NCBI GenBank assembly: GCA_020200195.1
Contig: JAIVJE010000384.1
Location: 1 to 5,214, forward strand
DNA length: 5,214 nucleotides
Direction: 5' to 3'
From: Acidobacteriota bacterium
GTDB lineage: Bacteria; Acidobacteriota; Vicinamibacteria; Vicinamibacterales; 2-12-FULL-66-21
Shown here in pieces: positions 1 through 4,940 of this stretch (positions within the stretch are counted from its first letter, which is position 1; each line of letters begins with the position of its first letter). The notes under the pieces are model-generated. The model was not told where the DNA came from, searched no databases, and saw only the letters and a list, made by a program, of their open reading frames with translations. A program made the position numbers and the translations under genes.

Positions 1-1
1 G

Positions 2-1073
2 ATGTGGACGCTGCCCTATGACCCGCATCCCGACTATGCGACGTTCAAGGGACAGGTGTACGGCCAACTCGATCCAAAGATGCGCGAATTCTTTCCGCCG
101 GGTGTCCGTGCGTCGATTCGCCTGGATGAAATCGACTGGGGCGGCATGACCGTCAATGGTATTCCTCCGTTGCACAATCCGAAGGTGGTGTCGGCCGCCG
201 CGGCGGCCTACCTGAAGGGCTCGAACGTCGTGTTCGGCCTCGTGGTGAACGGGGAAGCGCGAGCGTACCCCAAGCGCATTCTCGCCTGGCGCGAGATGGC
301 GACTGACCAAGTCGGCGGGGTCGCCTTGACGATCGTCTCTTGCACGCTTTGCGGCACGGTCATCCCGTTCGAGAGCCAAGCCGGTGGGCGCTCGTTCCGC
401 TTCGGCACCAGCGGCTTATTGTACCGATCGAACAAGTTGATGTTCGACGAAGAGACGCACTCGCTCTGGTCCACGTTCGAAGGCGTTCCGGTCGTCGGCC
501 CATTGACTGCCTCTGGAGTGGCGTTGAAGGCCCACGCGGTCGTCACCACGACGTGGAACGAGTGGCGAGTCGAACATCCCGAGACCACCGTGCTGTTCGC
601 TCGACACCGGCTACACACAAGACTATACGGAAGGCGCGGCCTATCGCGACTACTTCGCGACCGATCGACTGCTGTTTCAGGTGTCGAAAACGGACACTCG
701 ACTCCGGAACAAAGCGGAAGTCCTCGTCATGCAGCTGCGAGACGGAATGTCGCCCGAGCGCCGCGTGCCGGTCGCGATCGACACGATCTTCCTCCGCAAA
801 CATCCCGTCTACTCATTCACGGTCGCCAACGAGCGTTTCGTGGTCGTCACGAGCAGCAACGGTGCAAACCGAGTCTATCGCGGTGGCGCGACGTTTCCGG
901 ATCAGCGCGCGACCGCGACCATCGTCGATGACCACCGAGAGGCGTGGCGTGTGACCGAATCGGCCCTGGTCCTCGAGCGCGACTCGAACACACGGCTGCC
1001 GCGCGTCGCCGCGCAGCGTGCCTTCTGGTTCGGCTGGTACGCGCAGTTCCCGGGGACGGTCTTGCTCAAGTGA
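2..1073 (+). CDS. DUF3179 domain-containing protein, 5'-partial and frameshifted
   Basis: Conserved protein of unknown biochemical role; no reaction can be assigned. About 356 residues are visible once one frameshift is repaired. Family-like stretches, numbered from position 2, are RASIRLDEIDWGG (36-48), NGIPPLHNPK (52-61), NGEARAYP (83-90), SCTLCG with C114 and C117 (113-118), FGTSGLLYRS (134-143) and SLW (154-156). The first frame runs correctly to TTVL (codons ending at 595), and the family's LDTGY..DY motif then continues in the next frame from 600 (SLDTGYTQDYTEG) to the stop at 1071-1073. Removing one T of the pair at 596-597 joins the two parts. The ATG at position 2 is probably internal, because homology-like sequence begins at once and the frame is open to the window edge. 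The next gene follows with no gap, suggesting co-transcription. The frameshift may be an assembly error or recent decay; family assignment is firm, intactness is not. Confidence 0.85.
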
Positions 1074-1523
1074 GTGACGATGATGCGCATCTACCTTGCC
1101 TGCACGGTCCGCGGCGACCGCGGTGGCGTCGTCGCGGGCCGCACCATCTGTGAACGACTGCAGCAGCATGGACACGAGGTGCTCACGACGCATCTCCTGG
1201 CCGATGATGTCAACCAAGCGGAATCGCAGTTGAGTGAAGCGCAGGTCTACCGTCGCGACCTGGAGTGGCTCTTAGGCTGCGACGTGCTGGTGGCCGAAGC
1301 GTCGGGCTCGAGCTACGGCGTCGGCTTCGAAGTGGGGTACGTCCTCGGCCGCGCGCGCGACACGGGCCAACGCGTCGTGCTGCTCTACGACGCCGCGCGT
1401 CGTCATGCCATTTCCCGGCTGATTACCGGGAACTGCGACGAGGCGTGTGACACGTTCGCCTACGCGTCAGTCGAGGAATTGGCGGCCTTCATCGATCGGC
1501 GTTTCCGGACGGCGGCAGTGTGA
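1074..1523 (+). CDS. DNPH1/Rcl-like 2'-deoxynucleoside 5'-phosphate N-hydrolase (nucleoside 2-deoxyribosyltransferase fold)
   Basis: Predicted cytoplasmic enzyme cleaving the N-glycosidic bond of deoxynucleoside 5'-monophosphates, a nucleotide salvage or sanitation role. In the 149 residues, the N-terminal IYLACTVRGDRGG (6-18) matches the strand and phosphate loop of Rcl (YFCGSIRGG in human DNPH1). RRDLEWLLGCDVLVAEAS (60-77) matches the catalytic Asp segment (here D62), and SSYGVGFEVGYVLG (79-92) matches the phosphate-binding Ser (S80) and catalytic Glu (E86) segment. D62 and E86 are offset by the same seven residues from Asp69 and Glu93 of rat Rcl, so the active site looks intact. The length fits this short family. 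The GTG at 1074 abuts the preceding TGA; ATGs at 1080 and 1083 are equally plausible starts, since no strong Shine-Dalgarno separates them. A deoxyribosyltransferase activity is the main alternative. Fold assignment is firm; substrate is inferred. Confidence 0.8.
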   Translation: MTMMRIYLACTVRGDRGGVVAGRTICERLQQHGHEVLTTHLLADDVNQAESQLSEAQVYRRDLEWLLGCDVLVAEASGSSYGVGFEVGYVLGRARDTGQRVVLLYDAARRHAISRLITGNCDEACDTFAYASVEELAAFIDRRFRTAAV

Positions 1524-1524
1524 T

Positions 1525-1629
1525 TCAGCGCTCGGGCGCCGTGCCACGACACGCGACGACGTCGAACTCGATGCGCAGTTCGTCCTTGACCTTCACGGTG
1601 CCGCCCGCGAGCGCGAACCGTCCAGTACC
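1525..1629 (-). pseudogene. Possible C-terminal remnant of a YceI-family protein
   Basis: Reading leftward on the minus strand from 1629 to the TGA at 1525-1527 gives about 33 open codons bounded upstream by an in-frame TAG at 1630-1632. The peptide contains GGTVKVKDELRIEFDVVA followed by CRGTAPER and the stop. This resembles the closing strands of the YceI lipid-binding beta-barrel (GG..VGDEVRIELDV.A at the extreme C-terminus). There is no start codon, and no YceI body lies upstream, where the frame enters the beta-barrel gene's stop. I read it as a truncated leftover of a gene otherwise deleted. The match is short and made by eye, so chance similarity in GC-rich antisense sequence is possible. 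Confidence 0.4.
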
Positions 1630-1649
1630 CTAGGGCCCTGCAGGGCGCC
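1628..1649. repeat. Cluster of overlapping palindromes
   Basis: Within 22 bp lie CCCTAGGG (1628-1635), GGGCCC (1633-1638), GCCCTGCAGGGC (1635-1646) and GGCGCC (1644-1649), each a perfect palindrome overlapping its neighbour. The cluster sits in the convergent junction, just upstream of the YceI-like remnant and downstream of the beta-barrel stop on the minus strand. It has no T-tract, so a classical Rho-independent terminator is not supported. It may mark a deletion or recombination junction or be chance in GC-rich DNA. Confidence 0.5.
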
Positions 1650-1665
1650 AGCGCGGCGGCGGCGA

Positions 1666-2303
1666 TCACGCACGCCTCGAGGCCGAGTCGAACCTCACCA
1701 TCTTAGAAGCGAAGAATCCGCCCGACACGACCACATTGTGTACGTTGCCGTGGGGCGTGGCGATCGAGAAGTTTTGCGGGCCCGTGTACACGTCACGCAC
1801 CTCGCCGCGGAACCCAAGCCATCGGCGTCCCCGCACGTCGACGCCCCCGCCGAGCTGGAGTGCGCCGGTGTTGGTGTCGCGTTGATTCGGGTTCGAGCTG
1901 CCGTTGGCCCGCTCCTTGGACTCCGAGTAACGCGCGTAGCCGGCACCGACGGATCCGAAGAGCGACACGGGGCCCGAGGCGAAAACGGTCAGACGGATCC
2001 TGGCGTCAGGTACAGCGCGGCATATTCCTTCGGCAGCGATCCACCTGGCGTCACGACGGTAAATGCCGGAGAGGCGATGAATGGCACCTCGATGGATACC
2101 GCCGCCCCTGATCCCGTCGAGATGCGCCACGCGAAAGTGGCTTGGTACGTGGTGCCCCGATCAAACTCCAGCACCTGCGCTTCATCGCCCGTCTTCGTGG
2201 CGCCGAGGAGGAGTCCCACGTCGTATCGGGTCTGGGCGAGTGCCTGCCCTGTCCCGACCGTGAAGGTGATAAGAATCGCTGCGAATATCGTCGGCCGTCG
2301 CAT
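1666..2303 (-). CDS. Outer-membrane beta-barrel protein, frameshifted
   Basis: Small exported barrel of about 212 residues after repair of one frameshift; no transported substrate or ligand can be assigned. The start at 2303 is chosen because a good Shine-Dalgarno (GGGAGAG, 2308-2314) precedes it and it opens a clean signal peptide, MRRPTIFAAILITFTVGTGQALAQ, with likely cleavage after ALA. The mature part is glycine-rich with alternating strands (YDVGLLLGA, TTYQATFAWRIS, AAVSIEVPFIA). The first frame stops just after LYLTPG; the next frame continues IRLTVFASGPVSLFGSVGAGYARY to the TGA at 1666-1668. Adding one base inside the GGATCC at 1995-2000 gives LTPG-IRLTVF, so one base is missing there. 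The second half includes a polar loop (ANGSSNPNQRDTNTG) and late strands (GALQLGGGVDVRG, VHNVVVSGGFFAS). It lies 110 bp downstream of the spondin gene on the same strand. Confidence 0.7.
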
Positions 2304-2307
2304 CTCG

Positions 2308-2314
2308 CTCTCCC
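2308..2314 (-). promoter_or_regulatory. Ribosome binding site of the beta-barrel gene
   Basis: GGGAGAG on the minus strand ends 4 nt before the ATG at 2303 (the GGGAG core lies 6 nt away). It decides the start: the same frame stays open to 2459, but that extension has no signal peptide at its front and no such site. Confidence 0.65.
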
Positions 2315-2321
2315 GAAGAAC

Positions 2322-2363
2322 GTCGGGCGGTCTAATCATCAATGCGTGCTCAGACCGCCCGAC
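2322..2363 (-). repeat. Perfect 12-bp inverted repeat between the spondin and beta-barrel genes
   Basis: GTCGGGCGGTCT (2322-2333) and its exact reverse complement AGACCGCCCGAC (2352-2363) flank an 18-nt loop. In minus-strand RNA the stem can be extended inward by a G-U and an A-U pair. It starts about 50 nt after the spondin stop and ends 7 nt before the barrel gene's Shine-Dalgarno. The RNA after the stem reads GTTCTTC, not a true U-run, so it could be a weak terminator or attenuator, a 3'-end stabiliser, or a DNA operator. The symmetry is certain; the role is not. Confidence 0.8.
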
Positions 2364-2369
2364 CCCAGA

Positions 2370-2384
2370 GCAGCAACCGGCTGC
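2370..2384 (-). repeat. Second small hairpin in the same intergenic gap
   Basis: GCAGC (2370-2374) and GCTGC (2380-2384) enclose a 5-nt loop, six bases from the larger 12-bp inverted repeat. On the minus-strand transcript this hairpin comes first, directly followed by the large one, giving tandem structures after the spondin stop codon. A five-pair stem is modest and could occur by chance. Confidence 0.4.
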
Positions 2385-2413
2385 CGCTGATCGGACGACT
2401 CTGATCCCTGTGT

Positions 2414-3109
2414 CTATTCGGTGCGTCGAATCGTGATGCGCGCGACCGGATTGCGCCAATCGTACCGCGCCGCGCTCAGATTCCCGATGCCGTGAATACC
2501 TGGGTGAATGTGGACGAAGTTATCGACACCGCGAGCAGGATTGAATCCTTCGCCCTGGCACGCGGTCGGCGGACCTGGAATGTGCGTGCAGAGCTCGTCG
2601 TTGGCTTCCGTGCCCGCATCGTATGCGGGTGAGTAGTGCGTCACGACGTCGCGACCGCGAGGCCCTTCCACACCGTTCACGGCGAAGAAGGCGTCATTGG
2701 TCGGCACGAGCATCGCCGCGACGCTGACGAATCGGAACGTTCCGTGCGTGGCAATCGACAGGGTGACCGACTCCCCCGGTGGCAGTGGCGCGCCCGAGTC
2801 CGCTATGTCGAGCACCGCCGGCGAACTGGCCAGCGCGGTCGTCAACGGGCCCGTGTCACCGGCTTCGGCCAGGACTTCCAGCGGCTCGCTGGCGGGCTGA
2901 CCCAGACGAAAGAGCTTGATCGAATTCTTGTGGCTGGCGGCGACGATCGGCGTAAAGACCTGCCCCTGCGTGATATTGGTGACTGTCACGACGAAATGCG
3001 CGTCATCGTCGTCTTCCCATGCCGCTCGGACTCCAGCCGTCGGCAGCACCAGCAACACGAACGCCGTCAGGACCGCAGAGACGAGCACACGTATCCTCAG
3101 TTGTGACAT
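2414..3109 (-). CDS. Secreted spondin-domain protein
   Basis: A 231-residue exported protein made almost entirely of one bacterial spondin domain, a fold related to the F-spondin N-domain; in bacteria its role is uncharacterised, probably extracellular or surface-associated. The start at 3109 has an excellent Shine-Dalgarno (AGGAGG, 5 nt upstream) and opens a signal peptide (basic MSQLRIR, hydrophobic VLVSAVLTAFVLLVLP, likely cleavage near GVRAA at 30). An acidic run EDDDD (32-36) follows. Domain hallmarks are FVVTVTNITQGQVFTPI (39-55), ASHKNSIKLFRLGQPAS (58-74), EAGDTGPL (82-89), SVAAMLVPTNDAFFAVNG (129-146) and the C-terminal VHIHPGIHGIGNL...YDWRNPVARI (199-225). C174 and C184 could form a disulphide. 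The IHPGIHGIG histidines and nearby acids suggest metal binding, as inference. It is divergent from the barrel gene starting at 3303 and upstream of the barrel gene starting at 2303. Confidence 0.9.
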   Translation of the reverse strand: MSQLRIRVLVSAVLTAFVLLVLPTAGVRAAWEDDDDAHFVVTVTNITQGQVFTPIVAASHKNSIKLFRLGQPASEPLEVLAEAGDTGPLTTALASSPAVLDIADSGAPLPPGESVTLSIATHGTFRFVSVAAMLVPTNDAFFAVNGVEGPRGRDVVTHYSPAYDAGTEANDELCTHIPGPPTACQGEGFNPARGVDNFVHIHPGIHGIGNLSAARYDWRNPVARITIRRTE

Positions 3110-3114
3110 CTGAT

Positions 3115-3120
3115 CCTCCT
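3115..3120 (-). promoter_or_regulatory. Strong ribosome binding site of the spondin gene
   Basis: AGGAGG on the minus strand lies 5 nt before the ATG at 3109. It fixes the start there rather than at in-frame codons up to 3289, which would put about 60 low-complexity polar residues in front of an obvious signal peptide. Confidence 0.85.
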
Positions 3121-3176
3121 CACGCGAACATCCCTCCGAGCTTCTCGAGTGATGTTGTTGACCACCGGACGACACG

Positions 3177-3212
3177 GAAGCGGGACTGTCCCACCGCTTC
3201 GACCCGAAGTGC
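3177..3212. promoter_or_regulatory. Compound GAAGC/GCTTC dyad element in the divergent intergenic region
   Basis: GAAGCGG (3177-3183) pairs exactly with CCGCTTC (3194-3200), and between them GGGAC (3182-3186) pairs with GTCCC (3188-3192). The right arm is reused: CTTCG (3197-3201) pairs with CGAAG (3205-3209) across a 3-nt loop, so two stems are mutually exclusive. The element lies 68-91 bp upstream of the spondin start and about 91 bp upstream of the plus-strand barrel gene. It could be an operator serving one or both promoters, or a leader-RNA switch for the spondin gene. The symmetry is seen; the function is inferred. Confidence 0.55.
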
Positions 3213-3250
3213 TTGTGTAGTCGCGCGTGATGGAGAAATCCCCCTCCGTG

Positions 3251-3279
3251 TTCGCCGCGGGGCCGGCGATGGCTATAAT
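3251..3279 (+). promoter_or_regulatory. Candidate sigma-70-type promoter of the plus-strand barrel gene
   Basis: A perfect TATAAT -10 hexamer stands at 3274-3279 in otherwise GC-rich sequence. The hexamer 17 bp upstream, TTCGCC (3251-3256), matches only half of the -35 consensus. Transcription would begin near 3286, leaving a leader of only about 17 nt before the ATG at 3303 and no clear Shine-Dalgarno. Confidence 0.55.
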
Positions 3280-3302
3280 GCCCGGCCACCTACCGAGCGA
3301 CT

Positions 3303-3977
3303 ATGCTGCGCATGCTCATCGTGACACCGACTCTGTCGCTCCTGGCGTGCGGCGCCGCCCGCGCCCGGTCGAGCCCGCGACTGTTTGTGGGGGCGGCCGC
3401 AGGTATCTCGATGCTCTCTGCCGATGCGCAGTCGGAGATCACACCTGCCAGAGCCGACGTGTCGCTCTACAAGCCTGAGAACGGTCCGGCGGTGAACATC
3501 TTTCTTGGTGTGCACCTCCACGACTATGTGACGGTCCAGGCCAATTACATCTGGAATCGAAACGACGTCGCGCTCGCGTCCGTGCGCGCGCGTGACACCG
3601 GGCCAGTCTTTTACGAGCAGCCGCGCACGGCATCCCAACACGCCCTCGTCGGTGATCTGCTGGCGTATTTCCGCGACCGGCACTGCGCCGTGCGGCCGTA
3701 CCTGTCGGTGGGGTTGGGTGTCGTGCGACTCGACACGAATGAGGCGGGCCAGAGCCGGGTCCGCGGTGCCACGCTGCCGCCAACCCGCATTCAGGCGACG
3801 CCCCCACTGCTGCGGGTCGCCGTGGGTATCGACGTCGCCGTGGGACCCCGGTGGAGTGCGCGGTACAGTTTCAGCGAGAGTGTGAGCGGCAATCCGATCA
3901 GCGCGCAACTCTCGCCACCGGGCCAGCGCAATCTCGCCAACTTCCAGAATCTCTTTGGTGTCGTGCGCGCCTTCTAG
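3303..3977 (+). CDS. Outer-membrane beta-barrel protein
   Basis: A 224-residue predicted small outer-membrane barrel of OmpA/OmpW-like size; function unknown. A hydrophobic export segment (LIVTPTLSLLACGAARA, 5-21) is followed by RLFVGAAAGISML, a typical first strand. Later strands alternate with polar loops: VNIFLGVHLHDYVTVQANYIW (64-84), HALVGDLLAYF (113-123), VRPYLSVGLGVVRL (130-143), LLRVAVGIDVAVGPRWSARYSF (169-190), and a closing NLFGVVRAF whose final Phe fits the C-terminal signal read by the barrel assembly machinery. LLAC at 13-16 is lipobox-like, so a lipoprotein signal is possible, although a barrel with signal peptidase I cleavage after ARA fits better. The start may be ATG 3303 or 3312; neither has a clear Shine-Dalgarno. 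The frame is intact, unlike the other barrel gene. It is divergent from the spondin gene and convergent with the CxxCH-protein gene, 16 bp away. Confidence 0.75.
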   Translation: MLRMLIVTPTLSLLACGAARARSSPRLFVGAAAGISMLSADAQSEITPARADVSLYKPENGPAVNIFLGVHLHDYVTVQANYIWNRNDVALASVRARDTGPVFYEQPRTASQHALVGDLLAYFRDRHCAVRPYLSVGLGVVRLDTNEAGQSRVRGATLPPTRIQATPPLLRVAVGIDVAVGPRWSARYSFSESVSGNPISAQLSPPGQRNLANFQNLFGVVRAF

Positions 3978-3993
3978 TCGTCCCGTCTCCCAG

Positions 3994-4326
3994 CTATCGA
4001 CCTTTGAACTCGACGTAGGGACAATGCGGCCAGTAGATCGGCGGCGACTCGAACCGTTCCGCCAGGAGCCGGGCGTGGCAGATGCGGCAGGGGTTCATCG
4101 ACGTGACGCGCTCGTCGGGAACCAGTCGCAGGACGTGCTCGAACACGCACAGAGACCGTCCCGCCGCTCTGGTTGCCGGCAGGCTGCGGAGCGGCCCGCT
4201 CGCCGTCTGTTCCATGACCAGTGCGGAGTACAGCGTCGACTTCAGGCGCGCGGGAGCACACTTGCCCGCGTCGTGCTCCGTGTCGGTCTGTTCGGCCAGC
4301 CGCGTGAAGAAATGGTCGTCGTTCAT
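3994..4326 (-). CDS. Small soluble Cys/His protein, candidate partner of the ECF sigma factor
   Basis: A 110-residue protein with no signal peptide or membrane segment, so probably cytoplasmic. I do not recognise a named family. Features in order are an N-terminal acidic and polar part (1-22), a helical-looking stretch APARLKSTLYSALVMEQ (24-40), C60 in GRSLCVFEHVL, a CxxCH motif (C80, C83, H84) in NPCRICHARLLAE, and C102 in IYWPHCPYVEF near the end. C23 is a further cysteine. The spacing of C60, C80, C83, H84 and C102 suggests a zinc or iron-sulphur site. The start is ATG 4326, overlapping the sigma gene's TGA as ATGA, with its own GGGAGG at 4337-4342. Such coupling downstream of an ECF sigma gene is where anti-sigma factors usually sit; zinc-binding anti-sigmas carry HxxxCxxC, which is not present here. 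Redox or metal-sensing control of the sigma factor is an inference. Confidence 0.75.
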   Translation of the reverse strand: MNDDHFFTRLAEQTDTEHDAGKCAPARLKSTLYSALVMEQTASGPLRSLPATRAAGRSLCVFEHVLRLVPDERVTSMNPCRICHARLLAERFESPPIYWPHCPYVEFKGR

Positions 4327-4940
4327 GGTTTACTCGCCTCCCAGAGGCGTTTGAAGTACGCGCGCGCGCGCGCGAGCACGCGTTCGATGGCCTTTTCTGT
4401 CTTGCCCGTCTGTGCGGCTATTTCTTTGGCGGTGCGCTTTTCCCAGTAGCGCCACAGCAGCGCGGCGCTGTACGCGGCTGGCAGCTGCTCGAGGATGCGG
4501 CGCGTCTTCTCCTGGAGGCGCGCCGCGTCAATCACGTCGTCCAGATGGGGTTCGCCGGAGGAGGTTGCGTCCGCACCATCATCGGGAAACGGATCCGGCT
4601 CGCGAAGTTGCGCCCGATAGAAGTCTTCGACCTTGTGCCTGGCAATGCCCAACAGCCAACCGACAATCGACGATTGTCCGGCGAACGTGTCGAGTTTCTG
4701 CAGCGCGACCAGAAAGACCTCCTGGACGACATCGTCCACGAGGTCGGCTCGCGGCGCCAGCCGCCGTGACACGTAGCTGTAAATAGGATCGGCATACCGG
4801 GCCACGAACTCGGCGGCGGCCTTGCGATCTCGCTGGAGAACGGCCGCGACCAGCGCTCGCTCGTCCGCTGACGACGCGACCGCGTGGGCCTCCGGGGCCG
4901 GACCAAGAGATTCAGCCGCGGATGATGGCTCGGGAGGCAT
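4323..4940 (-). CDS. ECF-family RNA polymerase sigma factor
   Basis: A 205-residue alternative sigma factor directing RNA polymerase to a specific promoter set. After a disordered Pro/Ala-rich N-terminus (1-26), region sigma-2 covers about 27-111: ALVAAVLQRDRKAAAEFVARY, region 2.2 DLVDDVVQEVFLVALQKLDTF (66-86) that contacts core polymerase, and region 2.4 SSIVGWLLGIARHKVEDFYRA (90-110) for -10 recognition. An acidic linker (DPFPDDGADATSSGEP, 116-131) leads to sigma-4 (about 140-200) with ILEQLPAAYSAALLWRYWEKRTAKEIAAQTGKTEKAIERVLARARAYF, including a helix-turn-helix for the -35 element. No extra C-terminal domain is present. ATG 4940 has no convincing Shine-Dalgarno, so the start is uncertain. 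The 3' end overlaps the CxxCH-protein start by four bases, implying translational coupling and a regulatory relationship. Family assignment is firm; regulon unknown. Confidence 0.92.
   Translation of the reverse strand: MPPEPSSAAESLGPAPEAHAVASSADERALVAAVLQRDRKAAAEFVARYADPIYSYVSRRLAPRADLVDDVVQEVFLVALQKLDTFAGQSSIVGWLLGIARHKVEDFYRAQLREPDPFPDDGADATSSGEPHLDDVIDAARLQEKTRRILEQLPAAYSAALLWRYWEKRTAKEIAAQTGKTEKAIERVLARARAYFKRLWEASKP
4337..4342 (-). promoter_or_regulatory. Ribosome binding site of the CxxCH protein, inside the sigma gene
   Basis: GGGAGG on the minus strand lies 10 nt before the ATG at 4326, within the last codons of the sigma gene. With the ATGA overlap it supports both re-initiation and direct initiation, and so co-expression of the two proteins. 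Confidence 0.55.
4356..4372. repeat. Alternating purine-pyrimidine (CG)7 tract
   Basis: GTA followed by seven CG dinucleotides gives 17 bp of strict purine-pyrimidine alternation. It lies inside the sigma gene, where it encodes the ARARAY end of region 4. Such tracts can adopt Z-DNA under negative supercoiling and are prone to slippage. The amino acids are ordinary for this position, so it may be only codon bias. Confidence 0.6.

Noticed and set aside
208..803. Several minus-strand frames within the DUF3179 gene (for example 208-618 and 543-803).
   Set aside because: They oppose conserved DUF3179 coding sequence and encode featureless Arg-rich peptides.
1447..2436. A 329-codon open frame on the plus strand across the minus-strand barrel gene.
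   Set aside because: The product is Arg/Pro-rich low-complexity sequence with no domain. The opposite strand has a signal peptide, ribosome binding site and barrel strands. It is an antisense shadow in GC-rich DNA.
2304..2459. N-terminal extension of the minus-strand barrel gene to an upstream ATG at 2459.
   Set aside because: The extension would overlap the end of the spondin gene, run through the hairpins, and place about 50 polar residues before an obvious signal peptide with its own Shine-Dalgarno.
3110..3289. N-terminal extension of the spondin gene to 3289.
   Set aside because: The ATG at 3109 has a near-ideal AGGAGG and is followed by a signal peptide. The extension is compositionally odd and covers the divergent regulatory region.
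3978..3993. Bidirectional terminator between the converging barrel and CxxCH-protein genes.
   Set aside because: The gap is only 16 bp and shows no inverted repeat or T-tract.
4073..4087. CxxCH (CRICH) as a haem c attachment site in the small protein.
   Set aside because: The protein has no signal peptide or membrane segment, and cytochrome c maturation occurs outside the cytoplasm. A metal site or disulphide is more likely.
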